The notes: generated by a model not told the origin, from the sequence alone. Numbered from the stretch's first letter, positions 1 through 7,747 are shown. The stretch is 16,478 nt of DNA from an uncultured Bacilli bacterium (GCA_947632495.1 CANRPL010000029.1:1-16478), one strand, 5' to 3'. A program made the numbers and translations.

Positions 1-757
1 CATGGGGTGAAATGTGAATCTTTAAGCCAGCTTGATCAACATATTTATCAATAATCGTCCGAATTTCACGCGTATTGATTTTACGACCAGTCTTACTTAA
101 AAGTAAATAATTCATACTATACTTTTCTTGATATAATTCCTTATAACTTTTTTTTAAGTATTCATCTAATAAAGTTTGACAACGATTTCCATAAAAAGCA
201 ATACGTTCCTTGCTACCTTTTCCTAAAATATTAATCTCTTGACGATTAAAATTAATATCTTTAATTTCAATATTAACTAATTCACTAACACGGATACCTG
301 TGGCATATAACATTTCTAAAATTAAAGCATCACGTAACCCCAGTGTCGATGATTTATCAGGAGCACTTAAAATAGCTTCTAGTTCTTTAGAGTAAATAAC
401 GGTCGGTAACTTCTTTTCAATTTTAGGATTACTGATAAGTAACATTGGATTATTTTTGATCACATTATTCTTCTTTAAATATTTAAAGAAGCTGCGTAAA
501 GAACTTATATGACGCGCTATCGCTTTATTAGAATATTTTTTATCATATAAATAATTTAAATATTTACGAATTACTTGATAATCGATAGCAGCTAAAGATG
601 TAATTTTTTGTTCCGTAAGAAAGAAATTAAATAACTCAAGATCGTTTTGATAACTAATAATCGTATTAGGTGAATATTGTTTCTCATCACGTAACACATC
701 TAAAAATTTTCTAATGAAATCTTTCGTAATATCACCTTGCTTGCTTTTTATATTCAT
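1..757 (-). CDS. XerC/XerD-type tyrosine recombinase, C-terminal end beyond window
   Basis: Site-specific recombinase of the kind that resolves chromosome dimers at dif, cutting and rejoining DNA through a tyrosine. The 252 visible residues hold the N-terminal SAM-like core-binding domain (about 10-95, with YSPNTIISYQNDLELF and SSLRSFFKYL) and most of the catalytic domain. The first catalytic Arg is R156 in YATGIRVSEL. K180 in GKGSKER is the beta-hairpin Lys. The final visible residue, H252 in HISPH, is the first His of HxxR; its offset from R156 (96) equals that of E. coli XerD R148-H244. The rest of HxxR, the third His/Trp and the Tyr nucleophile lie beyond base 1, so the gene is cut by the window and not shown to be broken. 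The start overlaps the preceding gene by 26 bp and has no good SD; an AAGGTGAT lies just inside the frame instead. XerC, XerD and a related integrase cannot be told apart from this fragment. Confidence 0.9.
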   Translation of the reverse strand, partial: MNIKSKQGDITKDFIRKFLDVLRDEKQYSPNTIISYQNDLELFNFFLTEQKITSLAAIDYQVIRKYLNYLYDKKYSNKAIARHISSLRSFFKYLKKNNVIKNNPMLLISNPKIEKKLPTVIYSKELEAILSAPDKSSTLGLRDALILEMLYATGIRVSELVNIEIKDINFNRQEINILGKGSKERIAFYGNRCQTLLDEYLKKSYKELYQEKYSMNYLLLSKTGRKINTREIRTIIDKYVDQAGLKIHISPH

Positions 758-1820
758 TAATATATAATCCAGCAATAATATCAGCTAACATTTTATGAGA
801 TTCATAAGAGCCAAATTTATAACGACGGATAATTACCGTATCTAAAGCACCATAATATTTATTATATAATTGTTCAAAATGATCATCGCTAACAAGAATT
901 AAAATCGTAATATTCTTTTGCGCTGCTCTTTTAATTTTTAAATCTAAATCTTCATTGTGTTCATTACCATTAACAATAACCATGATTGAATCATCATATA
1001 ATTTTAAAAATTCATTTACTAATGGTAAAGATACGTTGGCATTAAAAGGGTAATAGATGGGATTATTAAAACACTTTTTACAATTATTATATAATTCAAT
1101 ATACTCTCCCCTGTTTACTTCATTAACTAAACCACCAAAGATAAAAATAGGTTTTTGACGACTAAAAGAATTACCATACTTTTTAAAGAAATTAGGATGT
1201 TCAAATAAAGTAAACGCACTAGGTAAATTTTGTTTGCGTTTTGGTTTAACTATTTTTCTAATTGGCTTAATTTGTCCTTCTTTAACCTTCTTTAAATAAC
1301 TACGATAAACATCATCTAGAGTTGCGACATTATGGTCAGCATAATCTTCAGCATAATTATTATATTGATCGCATATACGTCTTACAAAAGTATAATACTC
1401 ATCTTCAGTAAATTCACATAAGGCATTATTTAGCGCCGCGTTTATTTCATCATCGGTAACATTTTTATCATTAATCATATCAACACATTTTTTATCTAAT
1501 AAATTAGGTTCATAATTTATAGCGTAACGTAAGAAATGACGATTATGAATAATGGATTTAAACGCAATAAAATATTTTTTATACATGACAAAACGCTCTT
1601 TGTCATCAGGTAGAAAAATACGTAATTTAATATCACCTTTATCCGTATTTTCAATATTATAGATATGATTAAATTCAGCTATTTTTTCTGGAAATTGTTT
1701 TAAAATTTGTTTAGCTGTATCAAATTTAGAGGTATACTTATCGATCTCACATAATTCTCCATCGATAAGATGAAGAACATTAACACTAGAATTATTAAGT
1801 GAAATACAAAGAAATGCCAT
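732..1820 (-). CDS. Unknown protein with C-terminal alpha/beta domain
   Basis: 362 residues, not recognised. The start at 1820 is preferred over an in-frame ATG at 1847 because AGGTGATAGT sits directly upstream, and the likely transcription start falls between the two ATGs. The N-terminal 180 residues are mixed and charged, without signal peptide or membrane segment. A basic linker (PIRKIVKPKRKQN, about 186-198) leads to a C-terminal part with regularly spaced hydrophobic strands: PIFIFGG (224-230), SIMVIVNGN (278-286), ITILILVSDD (304-313) and DTVIIRR (327-333), separated by helices. This reads like a Rossmann-type sheet. The order strand-helix, strand plus small residues, strand ending in SDD, then a helix MLADIIAGLYI recalls SIS sugar-phosphate-binding domains, but no diagnostic SIS serine motif is present. 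It is probably cytoplasmic. It follows the two coiled-coil genes after a terminator and overlaps the recombinase gene by 26 bp, so those two are likely co-translated. Confidence 0.75.
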   Translation of the reverse strand: MAFLCISLNNSSVNVLHLIDGELCEIDKYTSKFDTAKQILKQFPEKIAEFNHIYNIENTDKGDIKLRIFLPDDKERFVMYKKYFIAFKSIIHNRHFLRYAINYEPNLLDKKCVDMINDKNVTDDEINAALNNALCEFTEDEYYTFVRRICDQYNNYAEDYADHNVATLDDVYRSYLKKVKEGQIKPIRKIVKPKRKQNLPSAFTLFEHPNFFKKYGNSFSRQKPIFIFGGLVNEVNRGEYIELYNNCKKCFNNPIYYPFNANVSLPLVNEFLKLYDDSIMVIVNGNEHNEDLDLKIKRAAQKNITILILVSDDHFEQLYNKYYGALDTVIIRRYKFGSYESHKMLADIIAGLYINEYKKQAR

Positions 1821-1830
1821 ACTATCACCT
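1821..1830 (-). promoter_or_regulatory. Ribosome binding site deciding the start at 1820
   Basis: Minus-strand AGGTGATAGT directly precedes ATG at 1820, with 7 nt between AGG and the ATG. The same spacing is seen at other starts in the window. The upstream ATG at 1847 has only AT-rich sequence before it. Confidence 0.75.
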
Positions 1831-1836
1831 AATACA

Positions 1837-1866
1837 ATTATAGTCATTTTATATATAAAAAATCAA
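1837..1866 (-). promoter_or_regulatory. Sigma-A-type promoter overlapping a terminator
   Basis: The -10 is TATAAT (1837-1842) and the -35 is TTGATT (1861-1866), with an 18 bp spacer. The -35 lies in the 3' arm of the preceding terminator hairpin. Counting six bases past the -10 puts +1 at the A of 1830, so the predicted leader is only about 10 nt and begins at the SD itself. It would drive the unknown gene at 1820 and the recombinase. The -35 match is moderate. Confidence 0.55.
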
Positions 1867-1883
1867 GTCTTTTGACTTGATTT
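1855..1883 (-). terminator. Intrinsic terminator after the coiled-coil gene pair
   Basis: Perfect 10 bp inverted repeat AAATCAAGTC / GACTTGATTT (1860-1869 and 1874-1883) around a 4-nt loop, read on the minus strand. The 3' arm runs into a T-rich tail (TTTTTTATATA). It begins 3 nt after the TAA of the coiled-coil gene. Confidence 0.85.
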
Positions 1884-1886
1884 AAA

Positions 1887-2888
1887 TTAATTAAAATTAT
1901 CGATACCTTTAGTAAACTCATCAACAAGTTTATTAAATTGTAAAAGATTATTAGCAAGAGTAGCACGATCTTTTTCTAAAAGTTCACGCTCTTTAGCAAT
2001 GGCTGATCGTTCAGCATCTAACTGTTCTTTACGCTTTACTAATCCCATTTCTACTTGTTCAATATTCTTATTACGACTATCATAAGATTCTTTTAGTTCT
2101 TTTTCTAAAGCACTTAAATTAGCTAAAGCTTGATTCTTATACGTTTCAAAATCTTTACGTTCATTAGCTAGTTTAGTTTGTTCCCCACGTAGTGAAAGAA
2201 GATCTCTTTCGATTTCAGCCTTTTTATCTTGAAGTTTAGCGTAGACATCATTCTTATAGGCATTAATCTCTTCATAATCACTCTTCTTATTGGCTTCATG
2301 TTCTTGTTGCATACGACGTAGTTCTTCAAAACGCTCATCAATCTTACGTTTTATTTCAGCATTACGACTGACGATTTCTGATGCGCCTTTAACATTATTA
2401 GATACCTTATCAAACAACTGATTAAGATCTTGAATTTCGACATGATTATTATTTGGGGCAGAAACATGAGGTGGTTCTTCCTTTTTAGCATTATTAATCA
2501 ATGGATTAGGGACATTATTTTCCTCTTTAGGAGGACGATTTAAATAGTTATCAACATTTGGTGCTGGGGCTGGAGCTGGTGTTGGAACCGGTTCAGGCTT
2601 TGGCGCTGGAGCTACTTTGACAACTTCTACTTTAGGTTTACTTTCCTCTTCTTTTACAGGTTTAACTTCTTCCGTATATAAATCAACTTTGGCTTTACGC
2701 TTCGTTTTAGATTGCTCATAATCCATATAAAAGTCCGTTAATTCATCATCAGTTTCTTCGTCACTACTATTATTGATCGGTTTGATATCTTCATCATCTA
2801 ATAACTTTAATTCATCATCGTCATCGTAACTTAAGTTATTTAATTCAGTTAAAATATCATCGCTATTAACATCTGCTATATTCTTCAT
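1887..2888 (-). CDS. Acidic, Pro/Ala-linker, coiled-coil protein
   Basis: 333 residues, not recognised. Three regions are visible: a very acidic, probably disordered N-terminus (1-60, with DDDDELKLLDDED); a charged and then Pro/Ala-rich linker with APAPKPEPVPTPAPAPAP near 93-110; and a long highly charged coiled coil from about 170 to 315. It ends in a hydrophobic tail, LLQFNKLVDEFTKGI (315-329). No signal peptide, membrane segment or catalytic motif is seen, so a cytoplasmic structural or scaffold role is possible but unproven. The start has a good SD (GAGGTGA, 6 nt from GAGG to ATG). It lies 15 bp after a smaller gene of the same layout, which it resembles at both ends (DD...L.N....DDD.EL near the start; F..(L/F)(V/L)D.(Y/F).K at the end), suggesting a duplication. 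The pair is transcribed from the promoter at 3464-3493. DivIVA/GpsB-like or SMC-fragment relationships were considered, but no specific motif supports them. Confidence 0.8.
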   Translation of the reverse strand: MKNIADVNSDDILTELNNLSYDDDDELKLLDDEDIKPINNSSDEETDDELTDFYMDYEQSKTKRKAKVDLYTEEVKPVKEEESKPKVEVVKVAPAPKPEPVPTPAPAPAPNVDNYLNRPPKEENNVPNPLINNAKKEEPPHVSAPNNNHVEIQDLNQLFDKVSNNVKGASEIVSRNAEIKRKIDERFEELRRMQQEHEANKKSDYEEINAYKNDVYAKLQDKKAEIERDLLSLRGEQTKLANERKDFETYKNQALANLSALEKELKESYDSRNKNIEQVEMGLVKRKEQLDAERSAIAKERELLEKDRATLANNLLQFNKLVDEFTKGIDNFN

Positions 2889-2903
2889 ACTTCACCTCGA
2901 TAT

Positions 2904-3425
2904 TTACTCAGAAACATCGCGGATTTTATTGTAGTTGTCTAAAAATTCTCTAAAATTAGCGCAGCTATTAACAATTTCCTGTGTCTCTAAGTACATTTTT
3001 TCTTTATCAAGCTTTCGTTGTTTTTCATATTCTTCTTTTTCAGCTTGAAAACTTTCTTCAGATAATTTCTTTAAAGACTCCCACTCACTCTTATAGCGCG
3101 CGAATTTACGTTTTTCACATTCGAGTTCTTCTCTTTCGATACGTAGTTTTTCCATTATCAACTGTTTTTCTAATTCAAACTGTTGACGTTCATCTAAAAC
3201 ATCATCATCACTAAAAGATAATTCATTAGTGTCGTCGTCTTGAACAAATTCATTTAATAGACGATCAAATTCATCATCATCTAGAGAAGCAACATCGACG
3301 TAATCAGAGATTAAAGTTGGTTTAGTGTTACTATCCGTAGTATTTAGTTCATCTATCGTTGGGGTGTCTAATAACAATTCATCTTCTTCAAAATCATCTT
3401 TCGTCATATCAAAATTGTTTTTCAT
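2904..3425 (-). CDS. Small acidic coiled-coil protein, probable paralogue of next gene
   Basis: 173 residues, not recognised. The N-terminal 77 residues are strongly acidic and low-complexity (LDDDEFDRLLNEFVQDDD, SFSDDDVLDE). Residues 78-150 form a charged coiled coil rich in Glu/Lys/Arg with hydrophobic heptad positions (FELEKQLIMEKLRIEREELE). The protein ends in CANFREFLDNYNKI, matching the tail of the downstream 333-residue protein. It lacks the Pro/Ala linker. Two adjacent ATGs exist: the one at 3428 leaves only 4 nt after the GG of the SD GTGGTGAT, whereas 3425 leaves 7, the usual spacing here, so 3425 is chosen (one residue shorter). It is first gene of a two-gene unit with its own promoter. 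No signal peptide or membrane helix is seen. Confidence 0.75.
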   Translation of the reverse strand: MKNNFDMTKDDFEEDELLLDTPTIDELNTTDSNTKPTLISDYVDVASLDDDEFDRLLNEFVQDDDTNELSFSDDDVLDERQQFELEKQLIMEKLRIEREELECEKRKFARYKSEWESLKKLSEESFQAEKEEYEKQRKLDKEKMYLETQEIVNSCANFREFLDNYNKIRDVSE

Positions 3426-3463
3426 CATATCACCACATAACCACTTTTCATTCTCTTACGACA

Positions 3464-3493
3464 ATTATATCATACCTAATAATTAAAAAACAA
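3464..3493 (-). promoter_or_regulatory. Extended -10 promoter for the coiled-coil gene pair
   Basis: The -10 is TATAAT (3464-3469) preceded by TG and one base (TGATATAAT). The -35-like TTGTTT (3488-3493) lies 18 bp upstream, only 5 nt past the priA stop. Predicted +1 is near 3457, giving a leader of about 30 nt. No hairpin terminator for priA is visible in the 70 bp gap. Confidence 0.7.
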
Positions 3494-3498
3494 TATTT

Positions 3499-5649
3499 TT
3501 AGAGTGGATTTATATCAATTTCAACTCTTAATTTATTTGTGTCATATTTTTGCTTAATAAAATTTAAGGCTTTAAATAACTCTGAACTTTTCTTATACTT
3601 AATTGTTATTTGTAGATTGTACCAATTATTAACTTTAGACATAAAACTACTACTAGGTCCTAAAACGATAATATTAGCTACATTATCTTTTAGATAAGTA
3701 CATATTTTTTCACTTTCTTGATAGGCATAATCATATGTTTTACTAGATATTTTAATAAGTGATAAATTATAAAAAGGAGGATATTTTAAATCTTTACGGA
3801 CTTGCATTTCTTCATCATAAAAGCCTTCATAATCATGCGTTTTAGCTTTTAAAATACTATAGTGATTAAGATTAAATCCTTGAATAATAACGATTCCTTT
3901 TTTATCACCACGGCCTGCTCGACCAGCTACTTGATTTAGTAAAGCATACGTTCTTTCAGCACTTCGAAAATCAGGAATATTTAAACTAGCATCACCATTG
4001 ATGACGCCAACTAGTGTAACATTTTCAAAGTCGAGTCCTTTCGCAATCATTTGCGTACCTAATAAAATATCATATTCATGTTTTTGAAAGCTATCTAAAA
4101 TACGTTCATGACTCCCCTTTTTTGTGGTCGTATCAATATCCATTCTAATAATACGAGCTTTTGGGATAATCTTTTTTATCTCTTCTTCTAAACGTTCTGT
4201 ACCTAAACCAAATTGATTAATATCTTTACTATGACATTCTGGGCAAATATCTGGTTTATAAGTAGTGTAGTTACAATAGTGACATTTCATTGTATTGCTC
4301 TTCTTATGATAAGTTAAAGTAATATCACAATTAGGACAAGTAACTTTATAACCACAAGCATGACAAGTAACCGAAGTTGCATAACCACGTCTATTTAAAA
4401 GAATAATAGCTTGTTCATGATGATCTAAAATATCTATAATTTTATCTTCTAAAATTTGTGAGATAATGCGATGTCCTTTTTTTATTTCATCCGTCATATC
4501 GACTAGTTTAACTTCCGGTAAATTATTATTGACACGTTTAGTTAACTTAAGTAATTCATAGACACCGGTTTTAGCTCTAGTGTAACTTTCAAGTGATGGT
4601 GTAGCACTTCCTAAAAGAACAGGTATCTGATGATATTTACCCCTATACATAGCAATATCGATAGCATAATAACGTGGATTACTATCTTGTTTATAAGATG
4701 TTGTATGTTCCTCATCTAAAATAATTACCCCTAGATTTTTAAAAGGCGCAAAGATGGCACTTCTAGCTCCAATAACAATATGAACTTCACCACGGACAAT
4801 CTTTCGCCATTCATCATATCTTTCAGCATCACTTAAACGCGAGTGTAAAACTGCGATATCATTACCAAAGCGTTTTTGAAAGTTTCCAACTAATTGAGGG
4901 GTTAGACTTATTTCAGGAACTAAAACGATTGCTTCTTTTCCTCTTTTTAAAGTATCACTGATAATATGCATATAAACTTCTGTCTTGCCACTACCGGTTA
5001 CACCATATAATAAGAAAGGTTTAAAAGAATCTTTAAATTCGAGAACTCTTTTGACAACCTTTTCTTGATCATTATTTAAAACAATAGTTTCATCTTCCTT
5101 AAGAGCATCACTATTAAGACGATAAATTTCTTTAGCATATTCTTTAATAACACCCTTTTTTAGTAAAGTCATAATTGATGAAGAATATTCTTTTAAAGAG
5201 CTTTTTAGCAAGTCGTTATCTTTTAACTTATCTAGTAATAATTCTTGTTTAGCGGTTTTAGGTAAATATGTCGTATCAACTAAAGTAAGATATATATCAT
5301 ATTTTTTATTAATATTTGTCTTATATTGAGCTTTTAAAGCTTTAGGTAACATAGCTTGATAGGCAGCTATTTTGGTTGACAAAGTTTTTTTACTAATATA
5401 GTCCCCTATTTTTAAAAGTTCTTCATTGATGACACTTTCTTCATCAATAACCTTAATAATTTTCTTTAATTTACCATCATAGGTACTATGATTATTTAAG
5501 GACATAACAAAACCCTCTAGAGTTTGTTTACCAAAAGGGACAATAACACGTTTACCAACAGCTATATCCCCTAACTCAAGAGGTACTTCGTAATCAAATA
5601 AACTATCTACTTTTTTTACTTTTACTTCAACCAAAACTTGTGCGATCAT
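3499..5649 (-). CDS. priA: Primosomal protein N', replication restart helicase
   Basis: Superfamily 2 3'-to-5' DNA helicase that recognises stalled forks and D-loops and starts primosome assembly to reload the replicative helicase. The order matches the family: N-terminal 3'-end-binding domain (1-100), winged-helix part (about 110-190), Walker A GVTGSGKTEVY (216-226), DEEH box (312-315), GSATPS (347-352), RRGY (420-423), then an inserted zinc region with four pairs of cysteines (C429/C432, C438/C441, C456/C459, C469/C472). Lobe 2 carries GTQMIAKG (531-538) and QVAGRAGR (573-580). All eight zinc ligands and the ATPase motifs are intact. At 716 residues it is somewhat shorter than the B. subtilis protein (about 800). 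It starts 7 bp after two coupled genes of unknown function and is last in that unit. The SD is weak (AGTGAG), so coupling to the upstream gene may matter. The def-fmt neighbours usual in Bacillus are absent here. Confidence 0.97.
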   Translation of the reverse strand: MIAQVLVEVKVKKVDSLFDYEVPLELGDIAVGKRVIVPFGKQTLEGFVMSLNNHSTYDGKLKKIIKVIDEESVINEELLKIGDYISKKTLSTKIAAYQAMLPKALKAQYKTNINKKYDIYLTLVDTTYLPKTAKQELLLDKLKDNDLLKSSLKEYSSSIMTLLKKGVIKEYAKEIYRLNSDALKEDETIVLNNDQEKVVKRVLEFKDSFKPFLLYGVTGSGKTEVYMHIISDTLKRGKEAIVLVPEISLTPQLVGNFQKRFGNDIAVLHSRLSDAERYDEWRKIVRGEVHIVIGARSAIFAPFKNLGVIILDEEHTTSYKQDSNPRYYAIDIAMYRGKYHQIPVLLGSATPSLESYTRAKTGVYELLKLTKRVNNNLPEVKLVDMTDEIKKGHRIISQILEDKIIDILDHHEQAIILLNRRGYATSVTCHACGYKVTCPNCDITLTYHKKSNTMKCHYCNYTTYKPDICPECHSKDINQFGLGTERLEEEIKKIIPKARIIRMDIDTTTKKGSHERILDSFQKHEYDILLGTQMIAKGLDFENVTLVGVINGDASLNIPDFRSAERTYALLNQVAGRAGRGDKKGIVIIQGFNLNHYSILKAKTHDYEGFYDEEMQVRKDLKYPPFYNLSLIKISSKTYDYAYQESEKICTYLKDNVANIIVLGPSSSFMSKVNNWYNLQITIKYKKSSELFKALNFIKQKYDTNKLRVEIDINPL

Positions 5650-5656
5650 ATTCTCA

Positions 5657-6598
5657 CTAACCCTTTAAAGCCCTTAAGGCATCTTTGACTTGTTTGTTAT
5701 AATCATCAATCGTTTTAAGAAAGATATTTTGAATCGTCTGTTCACGGTTCTTTTTCTTGTTATACTCATCTTCAAACTTTTTAGCTAGCATTTTCTTAAA
5801 ACTTTTTTCATCGATACTAGATGTTAGAACTAATCGTTCAATTAAACGATTTAAAAAATCTTGATAACTATTGTTCTTTTTATCTTTATATACTTCATTT
5901 AATAATTGATATTCCATAAAAGTTGTTATCAGTAGCTTATCATCTAAATCTTTAATATCTATTGTAGCATAATCATCATTACCATCACTAGTATTTTCAA
6001 TAAAATTATAAAATTCTAAAGCTTTACGATAATTAGTCTCTTCTTCAAAAAGAGCGGTCTTATTGATCGGTGACGATATAAAAGAAGTATTTTCTAAAGC
6101 TTTCATCAAAGATGATCTTTTCAAAGCTTCTACAATGGCACTAACCCGTTCTAGACGATCTTTTAAACTAAGTCCAAAAGCTTCTCCCTTATGTGATTCA
6201 TCACTTTTAGTAGCGCTTATCGATAAATTGACTATAATATCTTCATTGCCAACTTTAGTTGTAATCGTCGTCTCTAGGTTTCTTTTTTTATTTTGTTCCT
6301 GCATACGATTAAATAAATCTCGTTGAACTTTAATATAATCAGAAATACGATAGACTAGAGTTCGAATAAAACGATTTTCATATGATTCAATTACACTAGG
6401 ATCAGCTTTTGAAAAATCCATACTTAAAATATTAGTAAGAAATGGTAAATATTGTTCAAATTGATTAAGCCAAGAATAATCATATTCCTTTTGATTGATG
6501 GCTAAATTGTATGAGCGATCGATTTTAGCATTCGCTAAATAAGTTTCAAAGGAATCCGTATCGAGATTACTAATAAATTCAATAATGCGATCATTCAT
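5657..6598 (-). CDS. Unknown protein with DUF2357-like motifs, coupled to next gene
   Basis: 313 residues, helical, without signal peptide or membrane segment. Two stretches recall the DUF2357 family, often found beside McrB-type AAA proteins or carrying a PD-(D/E)XK nuclease: YENRFIRTLVYRI near 75-90 and SPINKTALFEEETNYRKAL near 175-195. The C-terminal nuclease part known in many members is not seen, and this protein is short, so function is open. The relation is from recalled motifs and is an inference. ATG at 6598 is chosen because GGGTGAT lies 8 nt upstream; the in-frame GTG at 6607 and ATG at 6604 overlap or touch that SD. The start overlaps the upstream gene by 8 bp (ATGAATGA), and priA follows after 7 bp, so the three genes are probably co-translated. 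The C-terminus is highly charged (KKFEDEYNKKKNREQ), perhaps a short coiled coil. Confidence 0.75.
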   Translation of the reverse strand: MNDRIIEFISNLDTDSFETYLANAKIDRSYNLAINQKEYDYSWLNQFEQYLPFLTNILSMDFSKADPSVIESYENRFIRTLVYRISDYIKVQRDLFNRMQEQNKKRNLETTITTKVGNEDIIVNLSISATKSDESHKGEAFGLSLKDRLERVSAIVEALKRSSLMKALENTSFISSPINKTALFEEETNYRKALEFYNFIENTSDGNDDYATIDIKDLDDKLLITTFMEYQLLNEVYKDKKNNSYQDFLNRLIERLVLTSSIDEKSFKKMLAKKFEDEYNKKKNREQTIQNIFLKTIDDYNKQVKDALRALKG

Positions 6599-7721
6599 AT
6601 TCATCACCCACTATATCCTTTTCTACCATATTGGTTAAGGTTGTATCAATATCAATAAATTTAATTTCTTTAACTTGCCAGATACTATGGAATTGTTCAT
6701 AACTATCATATATATCCTTTTTGATAAAGACATAGTCAATTAAATCAAAACTATTAGTAGCTAATTTCATTTTATCATCAATATTTTTAACTGCTATCTT
6801 ATAGCCTTTAGCCGCTAACATTTTTAAAACACTAGTATTATGGATGATATCATTATAGTTAAATACAAAAGCAAAATGATTACGGACGTAGGCATTATAG
6901 AGAATGCGATTGACAGCGATAAAGTTTTTATTCTTAGTAAAATAATCACTATATATATCCATAAAAAAATAATTATCAAATTTTTTACTTAATAAGTTTT
7001 TTAAAATAAAGATGGATAGAAGTTCGATATAAATAGTTAGGATATCATCACTAATACCTTTCGTCTTACTCATTTTTAAGACTTCGTCTTGGTGATAACG
7101 ATTTAGCTTTTTGATATCATAAGCATAATCGACTAAATAGTAATTAGGATTTTTAGTATAAAAATAATAATCTAACTTAAAGTTATTATTCTGTAAGCAC
7201 TTCCAAAATTTCTTTTCAGCACTGTTATTTTTCTTTACTCTAGTTAAAAGTTCAGTCGCTAAAGCTTCCATATTTTCTTCTGATAAATGTAGTTTTTTAC
7301 GATATCTATCAAGAAATTCTTGAAAACGGATATCAACATCATCACTACTGCATCTATAAGCACTAGTATATTCATCTAAACTAACGGATAGGAAAATAAT
7401 ATTCGATAGAATAACAATTGTATTGATATCATCATCAATTTGCTTTTCTAATCCTGCCTGTTGATAGAATAATAAAGAAGCCATAAGAATATCTTTCATT
7501 GCTGATTCATTATCTTTTTTTATTTCAAAATATTTCATTAATAAACTATAATCTAAATGACGATTCAAAAAGAAATTATTAAAATAAATATCGATTATTT
7601 TATTTATTGTTTTATCTAGCTTAATATCTTTTTTTAAGGTATATTTAGTGAAGATTTCAGCGTAGCGACTAACATTTTCACTTCTACGTATTAAATATAA
7701 AGATATAATATCGTTTTCCAT
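6591..7721 (-). CDS. Unknown protein, possible degenerate EAL-like fold
   Basis: 376 residues, not firmly recognised. The N-terminal 160 residues look all-helical. From about 172 onward the pattern of strands and helices follows EAL phosphodiesterase domains: NFKLDYYFYTKNPNYYLVDYAYDI in the place of the opening strand and EAL segment; NYFFMDIYSDYF where 'vNlS' is usual; FAFVFNYNDIIHN where the conserved Glu strand lies; then LKMLAAKGYKIAVKNID (299-315) and DYVFIKKD (329-336) where 'lk.GyriAlDdfG' and 'DyIKID' occur. The EAL triad, the DDFG acids and the KID Lys-Asp pair are replaced or missing, so it would not hydrolyse c-di-GMP. This is inference from pattern only. SD AAGGAAGTGAT precedes the ATG. 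It is first of a unit with the gene at 6598 and priA, but no convincing own promoter is visible; transcription may enter through the terminator just upstream. Confidence 0.75.
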   Translation of the reverse strand: MENDIISLYLIRRSENVSRYAEIFTKYTLKKDIKLDKTINKIIDIYFNNFFLNRHLDYSLLMKYFEIKKDNESAMKDILMASLLFYQQAGLEKQIDDDINTIVILSNIIFLSVSLDEYTSAYRCSSDDVDIRFQEFLDRYRKKLHLSEENMEALATELLTRVKKNNSAEKKFWKCLQNNNFKLDYYFYTKNPNYYLVDYAYDIKKLNRYHQDEVLKMSKTKGISDDILTIYIELLSIFILKNLLSKKFDNYFFMDIYSDYFTKNKNFIAVNRILYNAYVRNHFAFVFNYNDIIHNTSVLKMLAAKGYKIAVKNIDDKMKLATNSFDLIDYVFIKKDIYDSYEQFHSIWQVKEIKFIDIDTTLTNMVEKDIVGDEYE

Positions 7722-7747
7722 CGGATCACTTCCTTAATACATCTAAT

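Noticed and set aside
1..757. Integrase of a mobile element marking an island
   Set aside because: No attachment site, tRNA or phage/plasmid genes nearby; sequence motifs and setting fit a chromosomal Xer recombinase.
1821..1847. Longer start (ATG 1847) for the unknown gene at 732-1820
   Set aside because: It has no SD, lies within the promoter spacer, and a good SD serves ATG 1820.
2520..2640. Possible repeat array in the Pro/Ala linker
   Set aside because: Short low-complexity coding repeat (Ala-Pro) without spacer regularity; not CRISPR or a mobile repeat.
2981..3214. Plus-strand open frame of 77 codons
   Set aside because: Antisense shadow of the coiled-coil gene, with no SD and a protein composition reflecting the reverse of Glu/Lys codons.
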